Positions 21,819-30,208 of a DNA stretch of 46,658 bases are shown here, piece after piece (within the stretch, counting starts at the first letter, position 1; each line of letters opens with the position of its first letter). Origin of the DNA: a virus; the IMG/VR virus record IMGVR_UViG_3300042479_000609, positions 1-46,658 of that record. One strand, given 5' to 3'. The translations under genes were made by a program, and so were the position numbers. Below the pieces are notes generated by a model, which was not told where the DNA came from, searched no databases, and worked only from the letters and a program-made list of their open reading frames with translations.

Positions 21819-21893
21819 TGGTTGCGGGGGAAGGACTCGAACCTCCGGCTTCCAGGTTATGAGCCTGGCGGTCTACCACTGACGTACCCCGCG
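21819..21893 (-). tRNA. Initiator tRNA-fMet(CAT)
   Basis: Begins CGCGGGG, with the unpaired C1-A72 of bacterial initiators, and ends CCCCGCAACCA. Anticodon loop CTCATAA in stem CCAGG/CCTGG; only two of the three usual G-C pairs next to the loop are present (A29-T41 replaces one). Confidence 0.93.
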
Positions 21894-21915
21894 GTAAAAG
21901 TTAGAGTTTTTATGT

Positions 21916-21991
21916 TGGCGGTCTTAGGGGGTAACGATCCCCACTCTTACGGCGTGACAAGCCGTCGTGCGTCCATGAACACTTTAAGACC
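21916..21991 (-). tRNA. tRNA-Asp(GTC)
   Basis: Acceptor GGTCTTA/TAAGACC with discriminator G, anticodon loop TTGTCAC in stem ACGGC/GCCGT, CCA encoded. The T-loop reads ATCGTTA instead of TTCGAAT, an unusual form. Confidence 0.88.
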
Positions 21992-21994
21992 AAA

Positions 21995-22147
21995 TTTTTA
22001 TAGTCAAGCACCGAGAATGCCAATTTAGACGTCCGGTGCTTCCGTGTCAAAGCCGATGCAGTTATATCAGGATCAGTCGCCGGCCGCTGTGACCCGAATA
22101 GTGTATGCGTCCATACACGATACCTTATCGATGCTTGACTATAAAAA
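21995..22147 (-). ncRNA. Candidate structured RNA with 16-bp closing stem
   Basis: 153 nt without a gene between tRNA-Asp and tRNA-Tyr. A perfect 16-bp inverted repeat (21995-22010 with 22132-22147) closes it. Inside, GTGTATG/CATACAC forms a 7-bp hairpin and AGCACCG/CGGTGCT another. The second hairpin competes with the closing stem for four bases, so two states are possible. The strand is assumed from the tRNA array. Confidence 0.5.
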
Positions 22148-22152
22148 CAAAA

Positions 22153-22238
22153 CATTTTTAAGTACATTTAAACCTTTCTTCAGTGCTATGGACACTATCT
22201 CCTATTCCAAGTAGGCGTAGGGTATGTACTTAAAAATG
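22153..22238 (-). ncRNA. Candidate tRNA-like structured RNA with 14-bp closing stem
   Basis: 86 nt closed by a perfect 14-bp inverted repeat (22153-22166 with 22225-22238). On the minus strand it holds CCTA-CTTGGAA-TAGG and AGTG-TCCATAG-CACT, two short hairpins with 7-nt loops in the order of an anticodon arm and a T arm. It has no TTCRA T-loop and no CCA end, so it is not a normal tRNA. Confidence 0.45.
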
Positions 22239-22437
22239 CTCTGCATCCCCCGGCGGTAATTATAGAGTATCAAGATATGACGCTATCATACCCATCACAC
22301 ACTCCTTCCACCCGCTTCCCGACAGGAACCGTTATCGCATTGCCAGCGGCCTTTGGGTTTAAAGACTACCACCCGTAGTTGTCACACTACTTCTCATCCT
22401 GTGGGTCACAGTATCCAGAGACTAATCCGGAACGTTC
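22239..22437. other. Gene-free stretch with short hairpins
   Basis: No coding frame or tRNA seen. Small hairpins are visible (CTGTG/CACAG at 22399-22411; CCGCT/AGCGG and GTAG/CTAC elsewhere), suggesting transcribed structured spacer. Confidence 0.4.
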
Positions 22438-22523
22438 TGGTGGAGATGGATGGATTCGAACCACCGCGCTTTTTACAGAACAGATTTACAGTCTGCCGCC
22501 TTCAGCCACTCGGCCACATCTCC
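22438..22523 (-). tRNA. tRNA-Tyr(GTA)
   Basis: Acceptor GGAGATG/CATCTCC, anticodon loop CTGTAAA in stem CAGA/TCTG, long variable arm, CCA encoded. Confidence 0.95.
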
Positions 22524-22528
22524 ATGTC

Positions 22529-22603
22529 TGGTACTCGATAGCGGAGTCGAACCGCTCTTATGCGGATGAAAACCGCATGTCCTAACCGATAGACGAATCG
22601 AGC
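22529..22603 (-). tRNA. tRNA-Glu(TTC)
   Basis: Acceptor GCTCGAT/ATCGAGT, anticodon loop TTTTCAT in stem GCGG/CCGC, CCA encoded. Confidence 0.94.
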
Positions 22604-22611
22604 AAATAAGG

Positions 22612-22676
22612 GAGAGCCACGGTTGCAGGACCTAGTGCTTTGTTACCAAAGGAAGTATCCAGGCGATGTGACTCTC
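22612..22676 (-). ncRNA. Folded spacer RNA between tRNA-Glu and tRNA-Ser(GCT)
   Basis: The ends pair as GAGAGTCAC/GTGGCTCTC, 9 bp including a U-G wobble that is only allowed on the minus strand, i.e. the tRNA transcript strand. CTTTG/CAAAG forms an inner hairpin with a GTAA loop. Not a tRNA (no T-loop, no CCA). Confidence 0.45.
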
Positions 22677-22682
22677 AAAACT

Positions 22683-22772
22683 TGGCGGAGCGACTGGGAG
22701 TCGAACCCAGTCAACGCTTTAACACGTTGTACGGATTAGCAATCCGCTGCCTTACCGTTCGGCCACCGCTCC
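22683..22772 (-). tRNA. tRNA-Ser(GCT)
   Basis: Acceptor GGAGCGG with CGCTCC 3' strand, anticodon loop TTGCTAA in stem GCGGA/TCCGT, long variable arm, CCA encoded. First tRNA of the array after the leader. Confidence 0.95.
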
Positions 22773-22780
22773 AAAATTTA

Positions 22781-22995
22781 CTATATTAAAAAATACTAAA
22801 GGAACCATTGTGCATCTATGTCTACCTATACAACCGTCTTGTATAGGCCTGCACGGTCATTACTGCCTACATGCTCCGCCGCTTTTCTGGACATTTCTGC
22901 CCGGTTTCATAGACCTAGTTTGAGCGTGGGCGGCCCCACTGTCCTCGCTGTAGATCCCTAACGGTGTAGGTAACCTTTAATACATTTTAATATAG
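22781..22995 (-). ncRNA. Candidate structured leader RNA of the tRNA operon
   Basis: 215 nt without a gene between the boxA-like site and the first tRNA. An 11-bp stem (22781-22791 with 22985-22995) and, after a symmetric 5-nt internal loop, a 6-bp stem (22797-22802 with 22974-22979) close it. Inside on the minus strand: CCTATACAA/TTGTATAGG (9 bp), GTGGG/CCCAC, GCCGC/GCGGC, and GGGCA-GAAA-TGTCC with a GNRA tetraloop. Could be an RNase III or RNase P processing platform, or a stable RNA in its own right. Confidence 0.55.
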
Positions 22996-23029
22996 CAACC
23001 CTTGCGGGCTACTATACAAAAACTCTAAC

Positions 23030-23043
23030 ATTGTTAAAGAACA
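23030..23043 (-). promoter_or_regulatory. boxA-like antitermination sequence
   Basis: Minus strand reads TGTTCTTTAACAAT, very close to the rrn boxA (TGCTCTTTAACAA) that binds NusB-S10 and lets RNA polymerase pass terminators. It lies 27 nt downstream of the -10 box of the tRNA promoter, the position expected for a leader. Confidence 0.7.
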
Positions 23044-23069
23044 TTGTTGATTTCTCAACGTATGCATCA

Positions 23070-23098
23070 ATTATATGATACTTTGCAATTTTTGTCAA
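23070..23098 (-). promoter_or_regulatory. Consensus promoter of the tRNA operon
   Basis: TTGACA (23093-23098), 17 bp, TATAAT (23070-23075): a perfect sigma70 match, stronger than the others in the window, pointing into the array. Confidence 0.9.
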
Positions 23099-23162
23099 CT
23101 ACTTGTTTGTTGTATTTTTACAACACTCTGTTGTTGCCCGGAATTGCTTCCTTCATGTTTCT

Positions 23163-23191
23163 ATTGTACTAGATCTGTCAATTCTGGTCTA
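23163..23191 (-). promoter_or_regulatory. Possible second, weaker promoter upstream of the tRNA operon
   Basis: TAGACC (23186-23191), 17 bp, TACAAT (23163-23168). A 12-codon frame and a TGTTGT/ACAACA hairpin lie between it and the main promoter. Confidence 0.4.
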
Positions 23192-23205
23192 CCTACAAAA
23201 AGAAA

Positions 23206-23224
23206 ACCCGCCTAGTTGGCGGGT
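23206..23224 (-). terminator. Rho-independent terminator before the tRNA operon
   Basis: Stem ACCCGCC/GGCGGGT with a 5-nt loop, then TTTCTTTTT on the minus strand. It separates the tRNA promoter from the genes above 23240. Confidence 0.88.
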
Positions 23225-23246
23225 CTTTATTAGCAGTACTTTCTAG

Positions 23247-23351
23247 TTATCTAGATTTCCCAAGACCCGCATTGCACATGTGCTCATAGTTGTAACTCAC
23301 GAAATCTCGTGCGTCACACTTGGTGTACATGGACAATGATTGATAGTTCAT
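23247..23351 (-). CDS. Possible leaderless small protein, 34 aa
   Basis: ATG at 23349-23351, stop at 23247-23249; the protein contains KCDARDFVSYNYEHMCNAG. A TATAAT box (23358-23363) ends 6 nt before the ATG, with ATAACA at 17 bp as a weak -35. A terminator follows its stop. The promoter, frame and terminator together make a tidy unit, but no homolog is known to me. Confidence 0.4.
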   Translation of the reverse strand: MNYQSLSMYTKCDARDFVSYNYEHMCNAGLGKSR

Positions 23352-23382
23352 AGTACTATTATATATCCATAATCTGTAATTG

Positions 23383-24471
23383 TTATAGAATTTTATCAGC
23401 GGTGTTAACTAGGTCGTCAAACTGTTTAATTTGCCATTGATGCTGTTTGGCAAGATTGAGAATATTATCAACATTATTGCAAGCTAATTTTATTAAATTT
23501 TGATGATTGTGTTTGATATCGTTAATTAAATCATTCTCTAGGGCATCGATGTTATTAACTAAAAATTCCACGTTTTCAACAATTGCATTTAATCGTTGTT
23601 CGTGGTTAAGTATGTTGTCATATTTAACTGGCAAATATTCTTCAAAGGTTTTGAACCCCATAGTTGATAGTTGTTTGAGTACACCAGGAATTCCAGCAAT
23701 TATAAAAGCATGATTATTTAATATTGGAATCCAGGTTTTTTCTGTGAAAAAAACAGTATCAAACGAATTTGTATTATTAAATATAGTTTCGGGTACAATT
23801 GAAAAACCTGTACTATCATAAAGTTTAACGTCGTAAGGTACCGGAAGAAAAAAATAAGAGTGGCCAGACGGTTTAAATTTAACACTATCTGGTTGACGTT
23901 GATATTTGTTTGTAAAATCAATGTATTCGTCAACTGTTATTTCAGGCACAGTTGAATGTTCTTGATTAATTTTATCTTTAATTGGATAAAACGACCATAT
24001 GCTGTTTTCTAACAAATTCTTCTGTTGTAACTTATATAACAATCGAGTTCTGTTGAGTTTAGATGGTTTGCCAGTTAAGAATAAAAATGGATTTTTTACA
24101 TCGGGTATTTTTTTAAAATCGCATAGTTTTTTAACTACAACTTCGTTATAGATTCTAACCAAGAAATAATCAATTAACAAAACATCATCAACAGCTGGAT
24201 CTAACAAGTCTTGGTAATATGGTTGATACCAGGAATCAAGTATAACAAAAATTCTTCCTTTTAATTTTCTTTTTGCTGTTTGTACTAGGTTTTTATACCC
24301 TTGTCTCCAGTTAGTAGACATTTTATAATAAGGTACTTCCCACACACTAGCTAAAATAGTATCACAGTCTGTGTCGTACTCTTTAAGAAAATTTTCAGCC
24401 TGTTCAACGGAAAAAGTATCTCCTTGAAAGATATATGCTTCACATCTGATGACTTGATGTTTTTTGTGCAT
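23383..24471 (-). CDS. Glycosyltransferase-like phage protein, 362 aa
   Basis: The C-terminal half has FFTEKTWIPILNNHAFIIAG, then LSTMGFKTFEEY and KYDNILNHEQR, a pattern of phage proteins often annotated as glycosyltransferase-like; the 14069-15244 protein is a distant relative. The N-terminal half has a Rossmann-like run (LKGRIFVILDSWYQPYY). Acceptor and donor are unknown. Its ATG overlaps the ahpD stop (TAATG), so it is the third gene of the ahpC operon, an odd partner for peroxide defence. Confidence 0.6.
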   Translation of the reverse strand: MHKKHQVIRCEAYIFQGDTFSVEQAENFLKEYDTDCDTILASVWEVPYYKMSTNWRQGYKNLVQTAKRKLKGRIFVILDSWYQPYYQDLLDPAVDDVLLIDYFLVRIYNEVVVKKLCDFKKIPDVKNPFLFLTGKPSKLNRTRLLYKLQQKNLLENSIWSFYPIKDKINQEHSTVPEITVDEYIDFTNKYQRQPDSVKFKPSGHSYFFLPVPYDVKLYDSTGFSIVPETIFNNTNSFDTVFFTEKTWIPILNNHAFIIAGIPGVLKQLSTMGFKTFEEYLPVKYDNILNHEQRLNAIVENVEFLVNNIDALENDLINDIKHNHQNLIKLACNNVDNILNLAKQHQWQIKQFDDLVNTADKIL

Positions 24472-24977
24472 TAGCTGTTCAGAACTTTGGCCACCGAATT
24501 CATAACACTGGCAATACGGCCAATATCACGTAATTGCTCTACTGTGTATCCTTCTTGCTTGAGTGTTTCGTAGTGCGCTTTCACACAGAAGTGGCACTTG
24601 CCCACAATACTTGCGGCTAAACTAAATGCCTCAAAGTTTGACTTGGTAGTTCCACCGTGACTGGCAATGGCATTCATGCGTAACTGTGCTGGCAATCCTT
24701 TAAGAGCAGGATCGTCAGCCATCTCAACGTAGGGATACCATACATTGTTCTGTGCCATAATTGAAGCGGCGGTCATTGCTGATTCAGCATGTACTGGTTG
24801 ATCCGCTAACATAACAGCTAATACCTTTCCGTTACCAGTTGCGGCGAGTGCGGCCACAGCACAACCCATGGCCACATCAGCATCCAATGTGCTACGCACA
24901 AGAACAGCATCAAGGTTTAACTTGGTGTCCTTGGCGTAGTCTGGCAACGCAGTTTTAATTGCGTCAATAAATGCCAT
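24471..24977 (-). CDS. ahpD: Alkylhydroperoxidase AhpD-family protein
   Basis: 168 aa of the carboxymuconolactone-decarboxylase/AhpD family. The redox motif is C128-HF-C131 with His135 (GKCHFCVKAHYETL). AhpD reduces oxidised AhpC or acts as a weak peroxidase. It overlaps ahpC by one base (TAATG), confirming a functional pair. The length matches AhpD. Confidence 0.92.
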   Translation of the reverse strand: MAFIDAIKTALPDYAKDTKLNLDAVLVRSTLDADVAMGCAVAALAATGNGKVLAVMLADQPVHAESAMTAASIMAQNNVWYPYVEMADDPALKGLPAQLRMNAIASHGGTTKSNFEAFSLAASIVGKCHFCVKAHYETLKQEGYTVEQLRDIGRIASVMNSVAKVLNS

Positions 24978-25537
24978 TATAGTGTCTCGCCGCCAACGGT
25001 ACGGTTACAGGCACATAGTTCGCCAGTCTGTAACGCATCCAACACACGCAGAGTTTCTTCTGGGCTACGACCAACATTCAAGTTGTTCACAGTAACGTGC
25101 TGGATAACGTTGTCTGGGTCAACGATGAATGTGGCACGAAGTGCGGCACCTGCTGGAGCATAGAACACGCCCAACTGCTCAATAAGACTTACACCGCCAC
25201 GTTCTTCGCCAGGTTGGTGACGAGCAGTATCAGCAAACTGGTGATGTATAATCTTGCGCAAGTCATCGTGTGACTTTTGCCATGCTACCTTACAGAACTC
25301 GTTGTCTGTCGAGCCTGTGAGTAAAACTGCATCACGCTCGGCAAAGTCACCTGCTAATTTGTCATATGCTACAATTTCTGTAGGGCATACAAATGTAAAG
25401 TCCTTTGGATAGTAAACAATTACTTTCCACTTGCCTTCAAATGATTTTTCTGTAATTGTATAGAAGGCATCTTCTGGTTGTCCTGGCTTGACACCTGTTA
25501 CTGCAAATGGGGTTAATTTATCGCCAACTGTTTTCAT
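24977..25537 (-). CDS. ahpC: Peroxiredoxin AhpC
   Basis: 186 aa two-Cys peroxiredoxin. Peroxidatic Cys51 is in FTFVCPTEI and the C-terminal GELCACNR holds the resolving cysteine(s) (C175/C177), as in the AhpD-linked subgroup of actinobacteria and proteobacteria. It removes H2O2 and organic peroxides in the cytoplasm. It has its own promoter (25586-25614) with an inverted repeat at the transcription start. The full-length sequence looks host-derived. Confidence 0.94.
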   Translation of the reverse strand: MKTVGDKLTPFAVTGVKPGQPEDAFYTITEKSFEGKWKVIVYYPKDFTFVCPTEIVAYDKLAGDFAERDAVLLTGSTDNEFCKVAWQKSHDDLRKIIHHQFADTARHQPGEERGGVSLIEQLGVFYAPAGAALRATFIVDPDNVIQHVTVNNLNVGRSPEETLRVLDALQTGELCACNRTVGGETL

Positions 25538-25561
25538 GTTATTTTCCTTTGTTAAAATGTT

Positions 25562-25581
25562 ACTCAGTGTTTGTACTGAGT
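25562..25581. promoter_or_regulatory. Inverted repeat, possible operator of ahpC
   Basis: ACTCAGT/ACTGAGT around a 6-nt centre, placed just downstream of the -10 box. It may be a repressor site or a 5' hairpin in the mRNA. It does not match an OxyR site by eye. Confidence 0.4.
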
Positions 25582-25585
25582 GTTT

Positions 25586-25614
25586 ATTATAATATTATAT
25601 ATCTATATAATCAA
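25586..25614 (-). promoter_or_regulatory. Promoter of the ahpC-ahpD operon
   Basis: TTGATT (25609-25614), 17 bp, TATAAT (25586-25591), 48 nt before the ATG at 25537. Confidence 0.75.
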
Positions 25615-25683
25615 GCAGATTTATGGATTTTTCTTGAAATTGTTTTAATAACGACAATAGAAAAAATCAATAACTCTTGTTAA

Positions 25684-25708
25684 AAAGCCCGGACAATGTC
25701 CGGGCTTT
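25684..25708 (-). terminator. Rho-independent terminator after groEL
   Basis: A 10- to 12-bp stem AAAGCCCGGACA/TGTCCGGGCTTT, then TTTTT on the minus strand, 5 nt after the groEL stop. Confidence 0.9.
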
Positions 25709-25712
25709 TAGA

Positions 25713-27631
<1,919 letters not shown>

Positions 27632-27741
27632 ATTTTTCTCCTTTAAATTAAGCAAGATTTTATTCATGACCCATGAATGGCATCACGAATCAATATTTAT
27701 AATTCGTTATTTTATACTATACAAAAAATATTTGCAACCAA

Positions 27742-28098
27742 TTAGGTAAAAGATAACTCGGTTGTAATTTTATGCAGTCGGTCAAATCTAAAACTACGCC
27801 ATTCTTGTTTTTCCAAGTCATACACCCGCACAACATCCTCTGTGGGTTCTTTGCGTTCTTTCTTGGGGAGTGCCGATTCTGTAACAGTTTCCCATTTGAT
27901 CAAGTCGTGATTAAGAGTACATTTCATTTGTCGAATTGTACCATCAGCCTTGACAAACTCAAGGCTGACAGAACCTGCTTGTAGCAAACTACGCACCCAA
28001 TCTCTAATGACCATTTTCTGCGTGTCATCTGCTTCTTGGTACTGTGTGCCAGGAGCACTTTTAAGCAGTCGTACCATTTCTTGTTTAGACCAATCCAT
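27742..28098 (-). CDS. DUF2693/WYL-like small phage protein, 118 aa
   Basis: VSLEFVKADGTIRQMKCTL in the middle, then VVRVYDLEKQEWRSFRFDRL near the end. This is the pattern of a phage SH3-like protein family (DUF2693), related to the C-terminal part of WYL domains. Function unknown. Seven nt separate it from the upstream 72-aa gene. Confidence 0.65.
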   Translation of the reverse strand: MDWSKQEMVRLLKSAPGTQYQEADDTQKMVIRDWVRSLLQAGSVSLEFVKADGTIRQMKCTLNHDLIKWETVTESALPKKERKEPTEDVVRVYDLEKQEWRSFRFDRLHKITTELSFT

Positions 28099-28105
28099 AA
28101 TTACC

Positions 28106-28324
28106 TCACTTGTGTTTTAATGCAAACCAACTGGCAGTTGCATTGTTGTAAAAGAAAAAAATTGTATATTTAGGTTTCATTTCGTGACCATTTATTGCAT
28201 CAAACTTGGGAGGATGATATTGAAAGTCAAAGTCGGAGCCTTGTTGAAGACCGCTGTCTCTCAACTCTTGTACTATTTCCATAACACGAGTTGGGTTGTG
28301 TCCTTCGAGAGTTACTTCGATCAT
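28106..28324 (-). CDS. Hypothetical protein, 72 aa
   Basis: Starts at the ATG 28322-28324 with GAGGTGG upstream; a GTG two codons earlier is also possible. MIEVTLEGHNPTRVMEIVQE suggests a ferredoxin-like alpha/beta fold. Unknown function. It overlaps the upstream gene's stop by 4 nt. Confidence 0.65.
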   Translation of the reverse strand: MIEVTLEGHNPTRVMEIVQELRDSGLQQGSDFDFQYHPPKFDAINGHEMKPKYTIFFFYNNATASWFALKHK

Positions 28325-28539
28325 GCCCACCTCAGTAAGAACAATGTTAACATTTTTTCATCTCTAAATTCAAATACACCTTCTCCGATGAATCTCCAAC
28401 CATCTATTGCATTATTTCCAAATTGCTCTTTGCACCAATCTATGCAAGGTGTCCACCCCACATATACATGTTTAGAAACGCGACCGTTTACAGGAGGCGT
28501 AATACTGGCCACATACCACCCTGATAAACTGTTAATCAT
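28321..28539 (-). CDS. Hypothetical protein, 72 aa
   Basis: The ATG at 28537-28539 overlaps the upstream stop (ATGATTAA, 8 nt), suggesting coupled translation; an in-frame ATG at 28566 lies deep in the previous gene. Trp- and Phe-rich with ITPPVNGRVSKHVYVGW. No family recognised. Confidence 0.6.
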   Translation of the reverse strand: MINSLSGWYVASITPPVNGRVSKHVYVGWTPCIDWCKEQFGNNAIDGWRFIGEGVFEFRDEKMLTLFLLRWA

Positions 28540-29083
28540 CTTCCCATTCAATTGGCGTCCATCCAAGTTTACGTAGATCTTCTCGGATCTCTTCTGTGAC
28601 TACACCTTCGGCAACGTAGTCTCTGCCATCAGAATCCAATGTGGGTTCGTACCCATCTAATCCAAAACCGTTTTCTTTGTTACCAATGCCGCTACAGTAC
28701 CAATCAATGTAGTCGCCTTTTTCTTGCATGTCTGCAATGATACCACCACTATGACGCCAACTACAACTCCACCGCTGATTCTTTAAGATAGGCCAAGTTT
28801 CTAATTTTTGAAACTGCATGTTACACATGGCCGCATACAAGTTCTGTGCATAATTGTCGCTGGCTTTTACTTTGTCACAGATCCATAAAGTACTGCGTAG
28901 ATCGTACTCCATATTGTCTTTTTGCCACTCAGGATCGTGGATCTTGTTAGCATCGTCAATCTTGATCTGTTCCCACATGTCAATATAGTCTTGGTCAGGC
29001 TCTTGGCCTGCTTCTTCTGCCCGCTTGATAGCACCTTCTACTTGGAAGGTATTACGCTCAGGACTGCTGTTTATCTTGGTCAT
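28532..29083 (-). CDS. Conserved phage-type hypothetical protein, 183 aa
   Basis: Charged and Trp-rich (RWSCSWRHSGGIIADM, then KGDYIDWYCSGIG). The HSGGI.A.....DYIDWYCSG segment looks like a protein I recall from T4-like phages, without known function. It overlaps the upstream gene by 4 nt and the downstream one by 8 nt. Confidence 0.7.
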   Translation of the reverse strand: MTKINSSPERNTFQVEGAIKRAEEAGQEPDQDYIDMWEQIKIDDANKIHDPEWQKDNMEYDLRSTLWICDKVKASDNYAQNLYAAMCNMQFQKLETWPILKNQRWSCSWRHSGGIIADMQEKGDYIDWYCSGIGNKENGFGLDGYEPTLDSDGRDYVAEGVVTEEIREDLRKLGWTPIEWEDD

Positions 29084-29325
29084 TGCAGTTTTCTTGTGGG
29101 CTCGTCGTTAAAACTGTTAAACAGTTTTTCTGCCAGCGCAGGATCTTCTTCCATGAGTTCTTCAAAGTCCACAGCTCGACTTTGTTCTGCTAATTCTTCT
29201 GGTGTTAGATTAGAAAACATTTCAACAAGCTCTTTCTGCAAAGCATCAAGTTCTTCTTGTGTTCCATCAAAATCATCAAATGCACCAGGTGCAAACTCTA
29301 CTTTTGATTTCTGCGAATTAGTCAT
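29080..29325 (-). CDS. Acidic small protein, 81 aa
   Basis: A very acidic helical protein (FDGTQEELDALQKELVEMF in the middle) rich in Glu and Leu. Recurrent in phages by my recollection, function unknown. It is the first gene after the three-tRNA group 29341-29592 and overlaps the next gene by 4 nt, so the mRNA and tRNAs probably share a transcript. Confidence 0.7.
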   Translation of the reverse strand: MTNSQKSKVEFAPGAFDDFDGTQEELDALQKELVEMFSNLTPEELAEQSRAVDFEELMEEDPALAEKLFNSFNDEPTRKLQ

Positions 29326-29340
29326 TGTAAATCCTTGTTA

Positions 29341-29415
29341 TGGTCCGGCCTACAGGAATCGAACCTGTATTGATAGCTTAGAAGGCTACTGTTCTGTCCA
29401 TTGAACTAAGGCCAG
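29341..29415 (-). tRNA. tRNA-Arg(TCT)
   Basis: Acceptor CTGGCCT/AGGCCGG, anticodon loop CTTCTAA in stem GTAGC/GCTAT, CCA encoded. Reads AGA and AGG. Confidence 0.93.
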
Positions 29416-29420
29416 GTTGT

Positions 29421-29507
29421 TGGTGCGACTGGCCGGAATCGAACCGGCATGCCCTTGCGAGCGAGAGATTTTAAGTCTCTTGTGTCTACCTATTTCACCA
29501 CAGTCGC
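29421..29507 (-). tRNA. tRNA-Leu(TAA)
   Basis: Acceptor GCGACTG/CAGTCGC, anticodon loop CTTAAAA in stem AGAGA/TCTCT, long variable arm (CGCTCGCAAGGGC region), CCA encoded. Confidence 0.95.
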
Positions 29508-29514
29508 AATTGTC

Positions 29515-29592
29515 TGGTGGGCCGTCTGTGAGTCGAACACAGCACCAATGGATTATGAGTCCACTGCTCTAACCAACATGAGCTAACGGCCC
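29515..29592 (-). tRNA. tRNA with CAT anticodon, possibly Ile2
   Basis: Acceptor GGGCCGT/ACGGCCC, D-arm TTAGCTCATGTTGG, anticodon loop CTCATAA in stem TGGA/TCCA, CCA encoded. The context GACTCATAATC and the TTGGT after it resemble tRNA-Ile2, whose C34 is made lysidine by TilS to read AUA. Elongator Met is the alternative. Confidence 0.85.
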
Positions 29593-29608
29593 TATAAACG
29601 TAATTATA

Positions 29609-30154
29609 TTAGAATTTGTTTTTGTTGTCAACAACTGAATCCATACCCAGCAGACCCAATTGTTCTCGTAGGACTTGTTCGACCATTTGATTAAATGTAA
29701 TGTCGCGTTCGTGTGCCATTTTCATCAGTGTAAACATGCCATCATCTGACAGATCAATAGGCACACTCACACGGGTATCATACACTTCTCCGGCTTTGAT
29801 AGCAAGACATTTTTGGATAAAGTCGTCGTCCACTTCTAGATCCACATAGTCAACATCGTCCCAGGCTTGGTTCAGCATTTCGCCGCGAGTCTTGGCTTCT
29901 TTGTTGTACTTTTTAACATAGTCGGGATTGATCATGCGATATGCACGATTGTTGGTGTAGTCGCAGACTGCTACTTCGTAGACCTTTTGACTCTTGGTAC
30001 TGAATACAATATTGAAACTCCACCCACCCTGGTCGTGAACACCGTTCCAGCTACTTAGCTGGTAACTATTTGATCCGTAACAGTCCCAGCCAAAATCACC
30101 ACCTTCGGTGATTTTATAGTCAACTAGTTCCATCCATTCTTTCATTGTGATCAT
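29609..30154 (-). CDS. Conserved phage-type protein with helical C-terminus, 181 aa
   Basis: The first 110 residues are Trp/Tyr-rich (GGDFGWDCYGSNSYQLSSW). The last 45 (MFTLMKMAHERDITFNQMVE and on) resemble the helix-helix part of ribbon-helix-helix proteins. Function unknown. It has its own consensus promoter at 30180-30208 and is followed by three tRNAs. Confidence 0.7.
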   Translation of the reverse strand: MITMKEWMELVDYKITEGGDFGWDCYGSNSYQLSSWNGVHDQGGWSFNIVFSTKSQKVYEVAVCDYTNNRAYRMINPDYVKKYNKEAKTRGEMLNQAWDDVDYVDLEVDDDFIQKCLAIKAGEVYDTRVSVPIDLSDDGMFTLMKMAHERDITFNQMVEQVLREQLGLLGMDSVVDNKNKF

Positions 30155-30179
30155 ATGATATACTCCTGGTTAGATACTG

Positions 30180-30208
30180 ATTATACACTTATGCAATTTT
30201 AAAGTCAA
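30180..30208 (-). promoter_or_regulatory. Consensus sigma70 promoter for the 181-aa gene
   Basis: TTGACT (30203-30208), 17 bp, TATAAT (30180-30185), 25 nt before the ATG at 30154. It probably also serves the tRNA group 29341-29592. The -35 lies inside the end of the 50-aa gene. Confidence 0.88.

Noticed and set aside
22612-22676. An additional tRNA between tRNA-Glu and tRNA-Ser(GCT)
   Set aside because: There is an acceptor-like stem but no TTCRA T-loop, no standard anticodon arm and no CCA.
21900-23000. CRISPR array
   Set aside because: The repeated appearance comes from tRNA T-arms and inverted repeats; there are no regularly spaced direct repeats with unique spacers.
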